Shown in pieces: positions 7,799-15,795 of a DNA stretch of 64,000 nucleotides. Location of the stretch: the NCBI RefSeq assembly GCF_011682055.1, contig NZ_JAAQOM010000012.1:1-64000 (forward strand), given 5' to 3'. A program made the position numbers and the translations under genes. The notes under the pieces were generated by a model. It saw only the letters and a program-made list of their open reading frames with translations. It searched no databases and was not told the DNA's origin. The DNA is from Telluria antibiotica. Its GTDB lineage: Bacteria > Pseudomonadota > Gammaproteobacteria > Burkholderiales > Burkholderiaceae_D. Each line of letters opens with the position of its first letter. Positions within the stretch are counted from its first letter, which is position 1.

Positions 7799-8155
7799 TC
7801 AATAGGGACCCTCGACAAAATAGGTGCTTGGAATCCCGGACCAATCTGGGATAGTGCCACAGGTATAGCCATTTTCTTCGTAGTAAAGTGTAATCGACGC
7901 TCCCGAAACTTTTGCCGCCAACAGCGTCGCATAAGCCGCTTTACAGGCAACAGGTACCATTAAAAATGCTCCCTGGGTGCCCATGCTGCAAATTGTATGT
8001 ATTTTCGTCGAATTTGTTAAGGCGACCACAACGCCGCCATTGCTGTTCAGTCCCAGATAACCTACCGTGCCGGAGCAAGAGTAGTTTGCAAATGCATTTG
8101 TTGAGAAGCTATAGAGAAAAACTAGCGCCATTAAAAAAACATGTTTTTTATTCAT
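7799..8155 (-). CDS. small secreted protein, array member 8
   Basis: This 118-residue protein starts MNKKHVFLMALVFLYSF with a signal peptide ending NAFA. The mature part reads CSGTVGYLGL, a strand VVVALT, HTICSMG, PVACKAAYATLLAAKVSGAS, the strand ITLYYEENGYTCG and IPSTYFVEG. It is the intact counterpart of member 1 (2170-2496), to which it is far closer than to its immediate neighbours. The helix, the G-x-x-(V/I)-x-(I/L)-Y-Y strand and the following aromatic stretch resemble the central part of SubB-type AB5 toxin B subunits as I recall them (SubB: TTGQPVRIYYEPG). This is a fold hypothesis only. Confidence 0.72.
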   Translation of the reverse strand: MNKKHVFLMALVFLYSFSTNAFANYSCSGTVGYLGLNSNGGVVVALTNSTKIHTICSMGTQGAFLMVPVACKAAYATLLAAKVSGASITLYYEENGYTCGTIPDWSGIPSTYFVEGPY

Positions 8156-8332
8156 TTTATATATCGCATAACATCAATGGTTAGTGGATATTTATTTATC
8201 CAGGGAAATCAGGGGCGTGGGCGGCAGGGATAAACATCATTTGCGAAGAAGTGTTTTGACCGGCCGCTCTAACTTCCTGTGTGACATATCAAGTTCGAGA
8301 GGATTGAGATCATCCTCTCATGTGTCCGCATC

Positions 8333-8698
8333 CTATTGTGGCAATATATCCAAATAAGTTACTTCGCAAGCGCCGCTCCGGTTCGGTAAAGATTCATCCA
8401 ATGCGACGTTCACGGTCTTTCCCTTTGAGAAAGCCATATACGCCGCAGCTACAAGATGATAGTTCTTGCTACTGATATATACTCGCCTCGTATCGGTGCA
8501 AGATGAGCCGGAGGGGAATTGCAAGGGTGTCGTAAACCACAGCTCAATTGTGTTGCTAAATACGGGGTTTTCATACTCTCCGACTGCGCGTATGAATTGG
8601 ATCTTCAGGGCCGGCAACTGAAATTCGGTAGCCGAAACATTTGCCATAAAGCCGAGTAATATTGTTAGCGAAAAAAACACAATCTTTACATTTCTCAT
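8333..8698 (-). CDS. small secreted protein, array member 9
   Basis: This 121-residue protein starts MRNVKIVFFSLTILLGF with a signal peptide ending VSA. The mature domain has strands LPALKIQFIRAVG and TIELWFTTPL, SSCTDTRRVYISS, the helix NYHLVAAAYMAFSKGKTVNVAL and a closing GACEVTYLDIL. The AxxMAFSKGKTV helix closely matches AFSAGKTV in member 3. It is the outermost member on this side. No transposon or attachment site is visible next to it. Confidence 0.68.
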   Translation of the reverse strand: MRNVKIVFFSLTILLGFMANVSATEFQLPALKIQFIRAVGEYENPVFSNTIELWFTTPLQFPSGSSCTDTRRVYISSKNYHLVAAAYMAFSKGKTVNVALDESLPNRSGACEVTYLDILPQ

Positions 8699-9001
8699 GG
8701 CGGAATTTTGGACTTAACTGGAATAAATATAATGGCGAAAACATCGCCAGGTTCTTTTTTGACGCTGCCGGGCAACCCGTCTTCCGGTTGATCGTATGGG
8801 ATGCCTGAACATCACAGGCAGTTCGCCTGAAACCAAACTGAATCGATCAAGAGATCAGCATAGCAACTTTACCGCCAAGAAAATTCACACATTCCCACGC
8901 CGGCCGGGGTGATTTCCGCCCTGTTGCAAGCAAACATTCCCCGCTTGCTCCACAATGCGCCTGACAGCACCACCGCTTTCAAGAACGCACAACGAACCAC
9001 C
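8699..9001. other. 303-base spacer at the edge of the AT-rich island
   Basis: Base composition changes here from the AT-rich small-gene array to the GC-rich core. An in-frame alternative start for the next gene lies at 8909 but adds a 31-residue tail unlike the hydrolase family. I see no terminator, repeat or RNA gene. Confidence 0.4.
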
Positions 9002-9790
9002 ATGCTCACCGAACGTATCGACTTCCCCGGCCCGCACGGCAAGATATCCGCCAAGCTGGACGCCCCCGACGGCACCCCGCGCGCCTACGGCATCTTTGCC
9101 CACTGCTTCACCTGCAGCAAGGACGTGCTGGCCGCCACGCACATCGCGCGCGGTTTAGCAAGCCTCGGCGTGGCCGTGCTGCGCTTCGATTTCGCCGGCC
9201 TCGGGTCCAGCCATGGCGATTTCGCCGACACCAATTTTTCCTCGAACGTCGAGGACCTCGTCACGGCCGCCGATTACCTGCGCGATCATTACGCGGCGCC
9301 GCAGCTCCTGATCGGCCACAGCCTCGGCGGCGCGGCCGTGCTGGCGGCGGCCCAGCGCGTGCCGGAGGCGCGGGCCGTCGTGACGATCGCCGCGCCCAGC
9401 GACCCGCACTACGTCGTGAACAAGCTGCTGTCCGGGCACCTCGACACGATCGCCCGGGAAGGCGAGGCGCGCGTGAAGCTCGCGGGGCGCGATTTCAACA
9501 TCCGCCAGCATTTCGTCGAGGACGCAGGCAGCCACCAGCTGCACGAGAAGATCGCCACGCTCGGGCGCGCGCTGCTCGTGATGCAGGCGCCGCAGGACGA
9601 CACCGTCAGCATGGACAACGCCACCCGCATCTTCGAACTGGCGCGGCATCCGAAAAGCTTCGTGTCGCTGGACGGCATGGACCACTTGATTTCGCGGCGC
9701 GAGGACGCGGCCTATGTCGCCGGCGTCATCTCGGCATGGAGCGCGCGCTATCTCGGCGCGCAAGCGGAAACGGGAGCCGCGCATGCGTGA
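9002..9790 (+). CDS. alpha/beta-fold hydrolase
   Basis: This 262-residue serine hydrolase has the nucleophile elbow GHSLGGAA, an oxyanion-type HCFTCSKD segment in the first strand-loop and a late DGMDHLI histidine motif. It resembles the hydrolase half of the bacterial 'alpha/beta hydrolase plus OsmC' family, but no OsmC domain is attached. The substrate is not predictable. ATG 9002 fits the usual family N terminus (TERIDFPGPHGKISAKLD); an upstream ATG at 8909 is possible. The gene overlaps the next by 8 bases, so the two form an operon. Confidence 0.85.
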   Translation: MLTERIDFPGPHGKISAKLDAPDGTPRAYGIFAHCFTCSKDVLAATHIARGLASLGVAVLRFDFAGLGSSHGDFADTNFSSNVEDLVTAADYLRDHYAAPQLLIGHSLGGAAVLAAAQRVPEARAVVTIAAPSDPHYVVNKLLSGHLDTIAREGEARVKLAGRDFNIRQHFVEDAGSHQLHEKIATLGRALLVMQAPQDDTVSMDNATRIFELARHPKSFVSLDGMDHLISRREDAAYVAGVISAWSARYLGAQAETGAAHA

Positions 9791-10418
9791 CTTCGAGCGG
9801 CGGCGCGACCGCTTCGACTTCTTCGACCGCATGGAAAGCCCCGCGGTGAACCTGTGCTTCACGCTCGACGTGCCGGATTTCCGGGCCTGGTGCAAGGCGC
9901 ACGACCTGGCACCGTTCCACGTGATGCTGTGCGCCGTCCTGCGCGCCGTGCTGAAGGTGAAGAATTTCCGCTACCGCATCGTGGACGGGGAAGTCATTCG
10001 CATCGACCGTCTCGTGCCGTCGTTCACTGTCATGAACCAGCACGGCGACCTGAATTTCGCCCAGTTCGACTGGACCGACGATGTGCGCGAATTCGTCGCA
10101 CGCGGCCAGGCGGCGCGGGAGCAGGCCTCAAGCATGACGGAACTGAACATCAAGTACCGCACGATGTCGCCGCGCGACGCGAAGGACCAGGTGTTCGTCA
10201 CTTGCATGCCGTGGCTCGATTTCACGTCCATCCAGCATCCGATGGCGTCGCTGGCCACCCCCGATATCCCGTCGCTGGCCTGGGGGCGTTTCCGCGACGG
10301 GCCCGGCGGCCTGCAGCTGCCGTTCTCCGTGCAGGCCCATCACGGCTTCGTCGACGGCTGGCACATCCACCTGCTGGGCCGCCAGGTGGCCGCCGAGCTG
10401 GCGGACATCATCCGTTGA
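9783..10418 (+). CDS. CatA-like (chloramphenicol acetyltransferase-family) acyltransferase
   Basis: This 211-residue protein fits the small trimeric CAT family in length and layout: RRDRFDFFDRMESPAVNLCF at the N terminus, a central VPSFTVMN strand, MPWLDFTSIQHP, and the active-site motif QAHHGFVDGWHIHLL. The first His of HHxxxDG is the catalytic base in the family. The acceptor is unknown, and many chromosomal members do not act on chloramphenicol, so resistance should not be assumed. The start overlaps the stop of the hydrolase gene, and a REP-like repeat follows directly. Confidence 0.82.
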   Translation: MRDFERRRDRFDFFDRMESPAVNLCFTLDVPDFRAWCKAHDLAPFHVMLCAVLRAVLKVKNFRYRIVDGEVIRIDRLVPSFTVMNQHGDLNFAQFDWTDDVREFVARGQAAREQASSMTELNIKYRTMSPRDAKDQVFVTCMPWLDFTSIQHPMASLATPDIPSLAWGRFRDGPGGLQLPFSVQAHHGFVDGWHIHLLGRQVAAELADIIR

Positions 10419-10422
10419 CCAA

Positions 10423-10499
10423 GTAGGGTGGGCACCCCTGTGCCCACCAAACGCACGTTGGTCCGCGGACGACTGGTGGGCACGGGGTGCCCACCCTAC
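10423..10499. repeat. REP-like palindromic element, copy 1
   Basis: GTAGGGTGGGCACCCCTGTG-CCCACC is followed after a short spacer by the inverted copy GGTGGGCACGGGGTG-CCCACCCTAC. Each half is itself a hairpin (TGGGCAC...GTGCCCA). The element fills the gap between the CAT-like gene and the convergent gene at 10506. The same unit recurs at seven other places in this window. Confidence 0.88.
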
Positions 10500-10505
10500 A
10501 GGTTG

Positions 10506-11297
10506 TTAGTCGCCGCCACCGCCACCGCAGCTGCCGCCGCAGCTACTGCCACAGCTGCTGCCGCAATTGCTGCCGCAGCTGCAGCCGCCGTGGTGGCTCG
10601 AACTTGCGCTGTCGCTGCCGCCAAACGAGAGGTCGCCGATGCCGCCGCAGGAACTGCCATCCGTCGCGGTGTCGCGCCGGCGCAGGTGGGCGGCGAGGAT
10701 GGCACTGTCGACGAGGCCCGCCGCGTACAGGGCCGGCAGCGCGAGCTCGGGATGCGGCGTGGCGCGCCACATGCCGCGTCCCCGCTCGTTCAGCCGCGCA
10801 TAGTGAACGTCGCCGCCCCGGTTCCAGTACCCATGCCCGCCGGGCATGCGCAGCGCGGCATCGAGGCCGAACAGCGCGGGCAGGCGCATGCCGCCCGGCT
10901 TGACGCCGTCGTGCGCGCAGCAGGTCGCGAACGTGTGGAGGAGGGCGCCGTCGGCGAGCGCCGCCCGTTCGACGTGGGGCACCGTCGTGCCGAAGTTGCG
11001 CCGGCAAAATGTCTCCAGCGAGATCGGGTTCCAGCGCAGCCAGGCATGCCATACCGAGTCGGCCGCATCGGAGGGCAGGGCGCACGGACGGTCGCTGCTT
11101 CCGACCGCGTCGAAGAACCGCAGCAGTCCTTCCGCCGCGCGGACGAAAAAAAAGGCATCCGTCCGGATGCCTTCGTATTCGCGCGGCGCGCTCGCGCGCC
11201 AGTAACTCTCCAGTCCCGCCGGCAGGTCCGCCAGCGCGGCCTGCCAGGGTGACGTGCGCCGCAGCCGTGCGGCGCGCAATGTGTTCAACCATCCCAT
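10506..11297 (-). CDS. hypothetical protein with a Cys/Gly/Ser-rich tail
   Basis: This 263-residue cytosolic protein has an N-terminal part containing SVWHAWLRWNPISLETFCRRNFG...PHVER. This recalls the W-H...Y..C...FG..(I/L)PH pattern of glycine-rich-domain-like (GRDP-like) proteins. The last 45 residues are a low-complexity tail of SSCG/SCG repeats ending GGGGGD with nine cysteines, similar to tails of other bacterial proteins of unknown function. CAAGGAGGCAGAC before the ATG is a strong ribosome binding site. There is no signal peptide. The function is unknown; metal binding by the tail is possible. Confidence 0.7.
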   Translation of the reverse strand: MGWLNTLRAARLRRTSPWQAALADLPAGLESYWRASAPREYEGIRTDAFFFVRAAEGLLRFFDAVGSSDRPCALPSDAADSVWHAWLRWNPISLETFCRRNFGTTVPHVERAALADGALLHTFATCCAHDGVKPGGMRLPALFGLDAALRMPGGHGYWNRGGDVHYARLNERGRGMWRATPHPELALPALYAAGLVDSAILAAHLRRRDTATDGSSCGGIGDLSFGGSDSASSSHHGGCSCGSNCGSSCGSSCGGSCGGGGGD

Positions 11298-11364
11298 GTC
11301 TGCCTCCTTGTCGTGTTGTTGTCGGCAGTTTCAGCCTAGCAGGCATTCATGACAGGACGATGAC

Positions 11365-13263
11365 TTACCGCAAGGCCGCGAAGATCGCCTCCAGCCGGTC
11401 CTTCGTGCCGGGAATGCGCTCCAGGCGCGGGTAGCGCAGGCCGTCGCGGTAGTCGAGCGCGATCGTGCGCAGCACGTTGCCCTTCCTGACCAGCAGGCGA
11501 ATGGGCTTGCCTTCCTTCGCTTCCTTGATCGCAGCCTTCAGCAGTTCCGGCTTGTAGACGCGGTCATTGACGGCCATGACGGTCGAGTTGGCGGCCAGGC
11601 CCGCGCGGAATGCCGGTCCATCCCACACGACGTTGCGCACGGCGCCGTCCTGCGCGACCGTGAAGCCCAGCGAATACGTGAGGTCCAGCGACTTGTTGCG
11701 CTCGTCCGCACCCTTCATGTAGTCCGTCGGCGTGTCCGTGTAGACGAGCTTCCAGCCCGCGCGCGCGAGACCGTCGAGCGGGGCGCCCGGGCCGTGGCCG
11801 TCCAGCTTCGTGCGCAGGAAGCTCGCCCAATCGTATGGCTGCACCTTGTTCAGTGTCGCGACGACGTCGTCGAACGTGTAGAACGCGGGCAGGTGGCTGC
11901 CGTTGTTCACGCCGTAGAAGGCGCGCGCGAAATCGTCCAGCGAGCGCTTGTCGCCGGACATCTCGCGGATGCGCGTGTCGACGTCCAGCCAGATCAGCAG
12001 GCCCTCGACGTAGTAATCCTCGCTGCGCTGCCAGTTCGCCCAGCCGAGCGGGCGGCGCGGGTTCATGATCGGATCGTAGACGGTGTCCTGCACGGTGCGC
12101 CACGCGCGGCCCGCCACGCTGTCGTAGCGCGCGGCGCTCGCGGCCAGCGCGTCGCGCGCGCCCGCGGGCGAGACGAGACCGGAGCGCGCGGCCAGCACGT
12201 TGCCCCAGTACTGGGTCTGGCCTTCGTACACCCACAGCAGCTCGTTGTCCATCGGGGTGTTGAAGTTGGGGACGTTCTGGCCGGCCGGGCGGCGGAACTT
12301 GCCGTCCCACGAGTGCGTGTACTCGTGCGGCAGCAATTCGCGTCCCGCTTCGCCCTTTGCCCATTCGGTGAAATAGCCCGGCTTGACGCCGTTCTCGCTG
12401 GACTGGTGGTGCTCGCGGCCGATGCCGCCGAATTCGTCGGACAGCGCGAGCAGGAAGTCGTAGTGGTCGTAGTGATACGAACCATACAGTTTATACGCTT
12501 GTTGCACGAGCGCGCGGTGCGGCGCGATCTGCTCGGGCTTCGCTTCCAGGCTTTCCGGCGTGTCGGCAAAGACGTTCAGCGTGACGCGCACCTTGGCGCC
12601 CGGGTCGAGGTCGAAGCGCTTGACGTAGCGGCCCGCGAACAGCGGGGAATCCATCAGCGTTTCCAGGTCGCTGGTCTTGAAGTGCACGTCGTCGCCGGCG
12701 CGGCTGTCCGTCTCCAGCGCCGTCGCGTACTGCCAGCCCGCGGGCAGCTTGAGGTTGGCCTGCACGTTGACGCCGCGCGCGACGTAGCCGGCCGGGTACA
12801 AGGTCGTCGAGATCCACTGCACGCCCAGGATGTCGTCCGTCATCGTGATGCGGCCCTGGCTTGTGTCCAGCGGCGACAGGTACTGATAGTCCGCTTCCAG
12901 TGTCGTGGCGCCTTCCGGGACGGTCAGGTGGAACGCGTACACGTGCAGCGGATCGCGCGTCCACGCGACGGGCTTGCCGTTCGCCGTGAACTTCAGGCCC
13001 GCCAGCTGCGTGATCGGGCCGTTCGGACCGTGGTTCGCGGGCAGCCATTGCGGATACAGCAGCGTGAGGGGGCCGGGCTTCACCGGAATCGTCATGTGCA
13101 TGCGGAAGATCTGCTGCGACAGGTCGGTCGCATCGACGTTCAGCACCATGGTGCCGGGGTAGGGCTGGTCGACGGGGGCTGGCACGTCGGCACGGGCCGG
13201 GAAGACCAGCGCCAGCGCGAGCGCGGTGGCCGAGACGGTGGAAGCGAGCTTGAAGATCGACAT
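11365..13263 (-). CDS. M61-family metallopeptidase (glycyl aminopeptidase type)
   Basis: This 632-residue exported protein has a signal peptide (start at 13263, giving MSIFKLASTVSATALALALVFPARA). An N-terminal beta domain is followed by the M61 catalytic domain with zinc motif HEYTH (H313, E314, H317) in LLPHEYTHSWDGK and downstream ELLWVYEGQTQYWG (the expected third-ligand Glu). A C-terminal PDZ domain reads LGFTVAQDGAVRNVVWDGPAFRAGL. M61 enzymes cleave N-terminal Gly/Ala residues from peptides in the periplasm. It is a single-gene unit, opposite to the hsp20 gene. Confidence 0.9.
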   Translation of the reverse strand: MSIFKLASTVSATALALALVFPARADVPAPVDQPYPGTMVLNVDATDLSQQIFRMHMTIPVKPGPLTLLYPQWLPANHGPNGPITQLAGLKFTANGKPVAWTRDPLHVYAFHLTVPEGATTLEADYQYLSPLDTSQGRITMTDDILGVQWISTTLYPAGYVARGVNVQANLKLPAGWQYATALETDSRAGDDVHFKTSDLETLMDSPLFAGRYVKRFDLDPGAKVRVTLNVFADTPESLEAKPEQIAPHRALVQQAYKLYGSYHYDHYDFLLALSDEFGGIGREHHQSSENGVKPGYFTEWAKGEAGRELLPHEYTHSWDGKFRRPAGQNVPNFNTPMDNELLWVYEGQTQYWGNVLAARSGLVSPAGARDALAASAARYDSVAGRAWRTVQDTVYDPIMNPRRPLGWANWQRSEDYYVEGLLIWLDVDTRIREMSGDKRSLDDFARAFYGVNNGSHLPAFYTFDDVVATLNKVQPYDWASFLRTKLDGHGPGAPLDGLARAGWKLVYTDTPTDYMKGADERNKSLDLTYSLGFTVAQDGAVRNVVWDGPAFRAGLAANSTVMAVNDRVYKPELLKAAIKEAKEGKPIRLLVRKGNVLRTIALDYRDGLRYPRLERIPGTKDRLEAIFAALR

Positions 13264-13387
13264 GGCTGAAACCTGGGGAAAGAGACGCAAACGGCCGAGT
13301 GTAGCACCGTGCGCGGCGCCGGCATTCCTCCAGGCACCGATCCAAACGAAATTTTAAAACCGGCCAATAAAAAGATATTTTGTACGG

Positions 13388-13414
13388 CTTGAAAACGCGG
13401 CAGGGGGCCATTAG
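13388..13414 (+). promoter_or_regulatory. sigma-32-type heat-shock promoter before hsp20
   Basis: CTTGAAA (13388-13394) matches the sigma-32 -35 element, and GGCCATTA (13406-13413) resembles the CCCCATnT -10 element at near-standard spacing. It lies about 72 bases upstream of the Hsp20 start. This fits heat-shock control of a small heat-shock protein, but the -10 match is imperfect. Confidence 0.55.
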
Positions 13415-13485
13415 ATTGGTTCCAACGGATGCTCACGATGAGGTCCGTCAACTTATCGCTTGTACTTTTTAGAGGATATCGAATC

Positions 13486-13962
13486 ATGCGTACTTTTGAC
13501 CTGTCTCCCCTGTATCGCTCCGCAATCGGCTTCGACCGCCTGGTGAACCTGCTCGAGCAACGCGCCGAAAGCGCGCCGAGCTACCCGCCGTACAACATCG
13601 AACTGGTTTCGGAAGACAAATACCGCATCGTGATGGCGCTCGCCGGCTTCACCCGCAACGAGATCGAGATCACGTCCGAACGCGACACCTTGCTCGTGAC
13701 CGGCCGCAAACAGAAGGACGACGTGCAGCGCACCTTCCTGCACCGCGGCATCGCCCAGCGCGATTTCGAACAGCGCTTCCAGCTGGCCAACCACGTGAAG
13801 GTCGTCAGCGCCGGCTTCGACAACGGCATCCTGACCATCGAACTGGTGCGCGAAGTGCCCGAAGCGTTCAAGCCGCGCAAGATCGCGATCGCGGACGCCA
13901 ACGGCAACACCGACAACGTGCAGGTGCTCGAGCAGCCGCAGCAACAGCAGCACGCCGCGTAA
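13486..13962 (+). CDS. Hsp20 small heat-shock protein (IbpA-like)
   Basis: This 158-residue ATP-independent holdase has an N-terminal MRTFDLSPLYRSAIGFDRLVNLLE (typical of IbpA/HspA class A), an alpha-crystallin domain (YNIELVSEDKYRIVMALAGF to NGILTIELVREVPE) and the C-terminal KPRKIAI motif that docks oligomers. A Gln/His-rich end (EQPQQQQHAA) is variable. AGAGGATATCGAATC before ATG 13486 supplies the ribosome binding site. A heat-shock promoter lies upstream and an intrinsic terminator downstream, so it is a single-gene unit. Confidence 0.93.
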   Translation: MRTFDLSPLYRSAIGFDRLVNLLEQRAESAPSYPPYNIELVSEDKYRIVMALAGFTRNEIEITSERDTLLVTGRKQKDDVQRTFLHRGIAQRDFEQRFQLANHVKVVSAGFDNGILTIELVREVPEAFKPRKIAIADANGNTDNVQVLEQPQQQQHAA

Positions 13963-13986
13963 TCACCGCAGCGTGATCGCGTAACG

Positions 13987-14015
13987 GAAAGGCGCTTCGG
14001 CGCCTTTCGTCGTTT
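13987..14015 (+). terminator. intrinsic terminator after hsp20
   Basis: GAAAGGCGC (13987-13995) pairs perfectly with GCGCCTTTC (14000-14008) around a TTCG tetraloop, followed by GTCGTTT. It is 24 bases past the stop of hsp20. Confidence 0.8.
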
Positions 14016-14044
14016 ACGTCCCACGTCGTGCGGACCGATAACCG

Positions 14045-14121
14045 GTAGGGTGGGCACCCCGTGCCCACGCGAACGCCGGCGTTGTGCGAACGTACGCGTG
14101 GGCACGGGGTGCCCACCCTAC
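14045..14121. repeat. REP-like palindromic element, copy 2
   Basis: The perfect two-arm form GTAGGGTGGGCACCCCGTG...CACGGGGTGCCCACCCTAC has a 30-40 base internal spacer (ACGCGAACGCCGGCGTTGTGC...). It lies between the hsp20 terminator and the degP-like gene. Confidence 0.9.
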
Positions 14122-14220
14122 GAGCTGGAAATTAAGGGATGTCTAAGACTGCTGCGCCAATATACTCCCTACGAAAAGAGCAGTTTTCGAATCCACTTTT
14201 TCCAATCTAGGAGCACGTAA

Positions 14221-15744
14221 ATGCATAACGAAGGTGCCGTTACTGCCATCACCGCAAAACGTCTCACGCTGGCCTTGATCGTGGCCGGTGTCATTGGCGG
14301 AGCGGTGGGCGCGATCGCAGTCGAACACAATAACGCCACGGCTGCAGCCGCAGCGGCCACCGCGCCCGTGGCAGCGACCACGGCGCCCGTAGCGGCCACG
14401 CCCGCGCCCGTGGCGGGCAATCCGGTCGGGGTGGCATTGCCCGACTTTACCCAGATCGTCTCGCACAACGGCCCGGCCGTCGTGAACGTCCGCGTCGTGG
14501 GTACGACGAAGGTGTCGCAGCGCCAGATGCCGCAGTTCGACGAGGACGATCCGTTCTTCGAATTCTTCCGCCGCTTCCAGCCGCAGCAACCGCGCGGCGG
14601 CGGACGCGGGGAACTCGTTTACGGCGCCGGATCGGGCTTCATCGTCAGCCCGGACGGCGTCATCCTCACCAACGCGCACGTGGTGCGCGATGCCGACGAA
14701 GTCACGGTCAAGCTGCAGGACCGCCGCGAATTCCGCGCGAAAGTCCTCGGCTCCGATCCGAAGACCGACGTCGCCGTGCTGAAGATCGACGCGAAGAACC
14801 TGCCCGTCGTCCCGATCGGGAACACGCGCAACCTGCAGGTCGGCGAATGGGTGCTGGCGATCGGCTCGCCGTTCGGCCTGGAAAGCAGCGTGACGGCGGG
14901 TGTCGTCAGCGCGAAAGGCCGTTCGCTGCCGAACGATCCGGTGCCGTTCATCCAGACCGACGTGGCCGTGAACCCCGGCAACTCGGGCGGCCCGCTGTTC
15001 AACACGCGCGGCGAAGTGGTCGGCATCAACTCGCAGATCTACAGCCAGACGGGCGGCTACCAGGGCTTGTCGTTCGCGATCCCGATCGACGTCGCGGTGC
15101 GCATCAAGGACCAGATCGTCGCCACCGGCAAGGTGAAGCATGCGAAGCTGGGCGTCCAGATGCGCGACGTGAACCAGGACTTCGCCGATTCGTTCAAGCT
15201 GGAGTCGCCGGACGGCGCCCTGGTGGAGAACGTGGAACGCGGCGGCGCGGCCGAGAAGGCCGGCATCAAGTCGGGCGACGTGATCCGCAAGGTCAACGGC
15301 CAGCCCATCATCGGCGCGGGCGATCTGTCGGGCATCGTGTCCGTGTCCAAGCCGGGCGACAGGATCGGACTGGACGTCTGGCGCGACGGCAAGATCGTCC
15401 ACGTGGACGCCACGCTGGGTAGCGCCAACGACAAGCCGGAGCGTCTCGACCGCGATACGCTGGCCAGGAACGACGGCGGCGCCAAGCTGGGCCTCGCGCT
15501 GCGTCCGCTGGACCCGATGGAGCGCCGCCAGGCCGGCGTGCCGGCCGGCCTCGTGATCGAGGATGCGGGCGGCGCGGCGGAAGCGGCCGGCGTGCAGCCG
15601 GGCGACCTGCTGCTGGCGGTGAACGGCAAGCCGGTATCGTCGGTGGCGCAGGTGCGCGAGGTGGTGGGCAAGTCCTCGAAGTCCGTGGCCTTGCTGATCC
15701 AGCGCGGGGATGAGAAGATCTTCATCCCCGTCCGCATCGGCTGA
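14221..15744 (+). CDS. DegP/DegQ-type periplasmic serine protease
   Basis: This 507-residue HtrA protease has an N-terminal membrane anchor or signal segment (LTLALIVAGVIGGAVGAIAV), an Ala/Pro linker, a trypsin-like domain with triad H153 (LTNAHVV), D183 (KTDVAVLKI) and S255 (NPGNSGGPL), then two PDZ domains (LGVQMRDVNQDF... and LGLALRPLDPMER...). It degrades or refolds misfolded envelope proteins. It lies 51 bases upstream of a two-component pair on the same strand, so envelope stress sensing and proteolysis may be linked, as with other htrA/two-component neighbours. Sequence alone does not separate DegP from DegQ or MucD. Confidence 0.92.
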   Translation: MHNEGAVTAITAKRLTLALIVAGVIGGAVGAIAVEHNNATAAAAAATAPVAATTAPVAATPAPVAGNPVGVALPDFTQIVSHNGPAVVNVRVVGTTKVSQRQMPQFDEDDPFFEFFRRFQPQQPRGGGRGELVYGAGSGFIVSPDGVILTNAHVVRDADEVTVKLQDRREFRAKVLGSDPKTDVAVLKIDAKNLPVVPIGNTRNLQVGEWVLAIGSPFGLESSVTAGVVSAKGRSLPNDPVPFIQTDVAVNPGNSGGPLFNTRGEVVGINSQIYSQTGGYQGLSFAIPIDVAVRIKDQIVATGKVKHAKLGVQMRDVNQDFADSFKLESPDGALVENVERGGAAEKAGIKSGDVIRKVNGQPIIGAGDLSGIVSVSKPGDRIGLDVWRDGKIVHVDATLGSANDKPERLDRDTLARNDGGAKLGLALRPLDPMERRQAGVPAGLVIEDAGGAAEAAGVQPGDLLLAVNGKPVSSVAQVREVVGKSSKSVALLIQRGDEKIFIPVRIG

Positions 15745-15795
15745 GACGTCATCGTCGTGCCGTACCGGCAGGGTTTCTGAAAATCGGGAGATGGA

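Noticed and set aside
9783..10418. Chloramphenicol resistance gene
   Set aside because: The HHxxxDG motif only shows CAT-family chemistry; chromosomal members in this group need not act on chloramphenicol, and operon context with a hydrolase suggests another substrate.
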